Assembly: GCA_025353085.1 (NCBI GenBank)
Contig: JANXRI010000417.1
Location: 1 to 13,475, forward strand
DNA: 13,475 bases
Reading direction: 5' to 3'
Origin: Betaproteobacteria bacterium
GTDB taxonomy: Bacteria > Pseudomonadota > Gammaproteobacteria > Burkholderiales > SG8-41
Both the position numbers and the translations under genes were made by a program. Shown here in pieces: positions 13,376-13,475 of the stretch (positions are counted from its first letter, which is position 1; each line of letters opens with the position of its first letter). The notes under the pieces were generated by a model, which worked only from the letters and a program-made list of their open reading frames with translations, searched no databases and was not told the DNA's origin.

Positions 13376-13475
13376 ATGACGCGCAGACCCTGGCGCCGTC
13401 TCGCAGCGCTCTTTGTTGCGCTGGTGATTGCAGCCTTTGTATCGGCGACGAGCGGCGCGTTCGCGCGCGAGCGCC
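13376..13475 (+). CDS. N-terminus of an exported protein, cut by the window edge
   Basis: From ATG 13376 the frame stays open to the edge (33 codons). It reads as a signal peptide: basic start MTRRPWRRLA, hydrophobic core ALFVALVIAAFVSA, and a likely signal peptidase I site after AFA (residues 29-31). AAGG lies 9 nt upstream. It begins 10 bp after aspS and is probably co-transcribed with it. The mature protein is not visible, so no function can be given; a membrane anchor instead of a cleaved signal is possible. Confidence 0.6.
   Translation, partial: MTRRPWRRLAALFVALVIAAFVSATSGAFARER

Noticed and set aside
12466..13377. Long antisense frames opposite aspS, and similarly opposite uvrA (1756-2532) and MaoC-Pta (9466-10377)
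   Set aside because: They are mirror frames of GC-rich coding DNA with Arg/Asp/His-rich, domain-free translations, lying exactly opposite certain genes.
1..13475. tRNA, rRNA, phage or defence genes
   Set aside because: No cloverleaf, rRNA segment, integrase, toxin-antitoxin or restriction gene was recognised; the intact genes are housekeeping families.

Overview
The window is GC-rich chromosomal DNA from a proteobacterium, most likely a betaproteobacterium (Burkholderiales or Nitrosomonadales in the broad sense). The evidence is gene order and protein character. A uvrA gene diverges from a YajR-type MFS transporter that is followed by ssb. An FmdB zinc-ribbon protein, a DUF502 membrane protein and aspS form a run of the kind seen in that class. 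The species and family cannot be read from the sequence. There is no prophage, CRISPR array, rRNA or tRNA gene, and no complete insertion sequence. The region is mostly housekeeping genes, and the unusual signals lie in the gaps and at gene ends.

Layout: (1) 1-826, minus: N-terminal two thirds of a glycerate 2-kinase, running off the left edge. (2) 848-941: an inverted array of 8-bp repeats that can form a long hairpin. (3) 949-3846, minus: uvrA. (4) 3873-4137: a 265-bp palindromic element with 21-bp terminal inverted repeats and nested internal stems, filling the uvrA/MFS divergent gap. (5) 4164-5552, plus: YajR-like MFS transporter. (6) 5670-6137, plus: ssb, followed by two extra tandem copies of the DNA encoding its DDIPF tail and stop codon. 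(7) 6322-7347, plus: phosphate acetyltransferase, whose last codons and stop lie in an inverted repeat. (8) 7450-8592, minus: short-form citrate/2-methylcitrate synthase. (9) 8734-10170, minus: MaoC-hydratase/phosphotransacylase fusion. (10) 10392-10781, 10871-11533 and 11593-13365, plus: FmdB family, DUF502 and aspS. (11) 13376 to the edge: start of an exported protein.

Functionally, one group handles DNA repair and single-stranded DNA (uvrA, ssb). A second is an acyl-CoA/acyl-phosphate node: Pta, a citrate synthase family enzyme and the MaoC-Pta fusion, all acting on acetyl-CoA or short acyl-CoAs. A third supports translation (aspS) beside two small conserved proteins of uncertain role.

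The two observations most worth following are the nested-palindrome element at 3873-4137 and the tripled SSB tail at 6114-6185. In the latter, the copies differ almost only by synonymous and stop-to-stop changes, and the extra copies sit in the read-through frame and the -1 frame of ssb.
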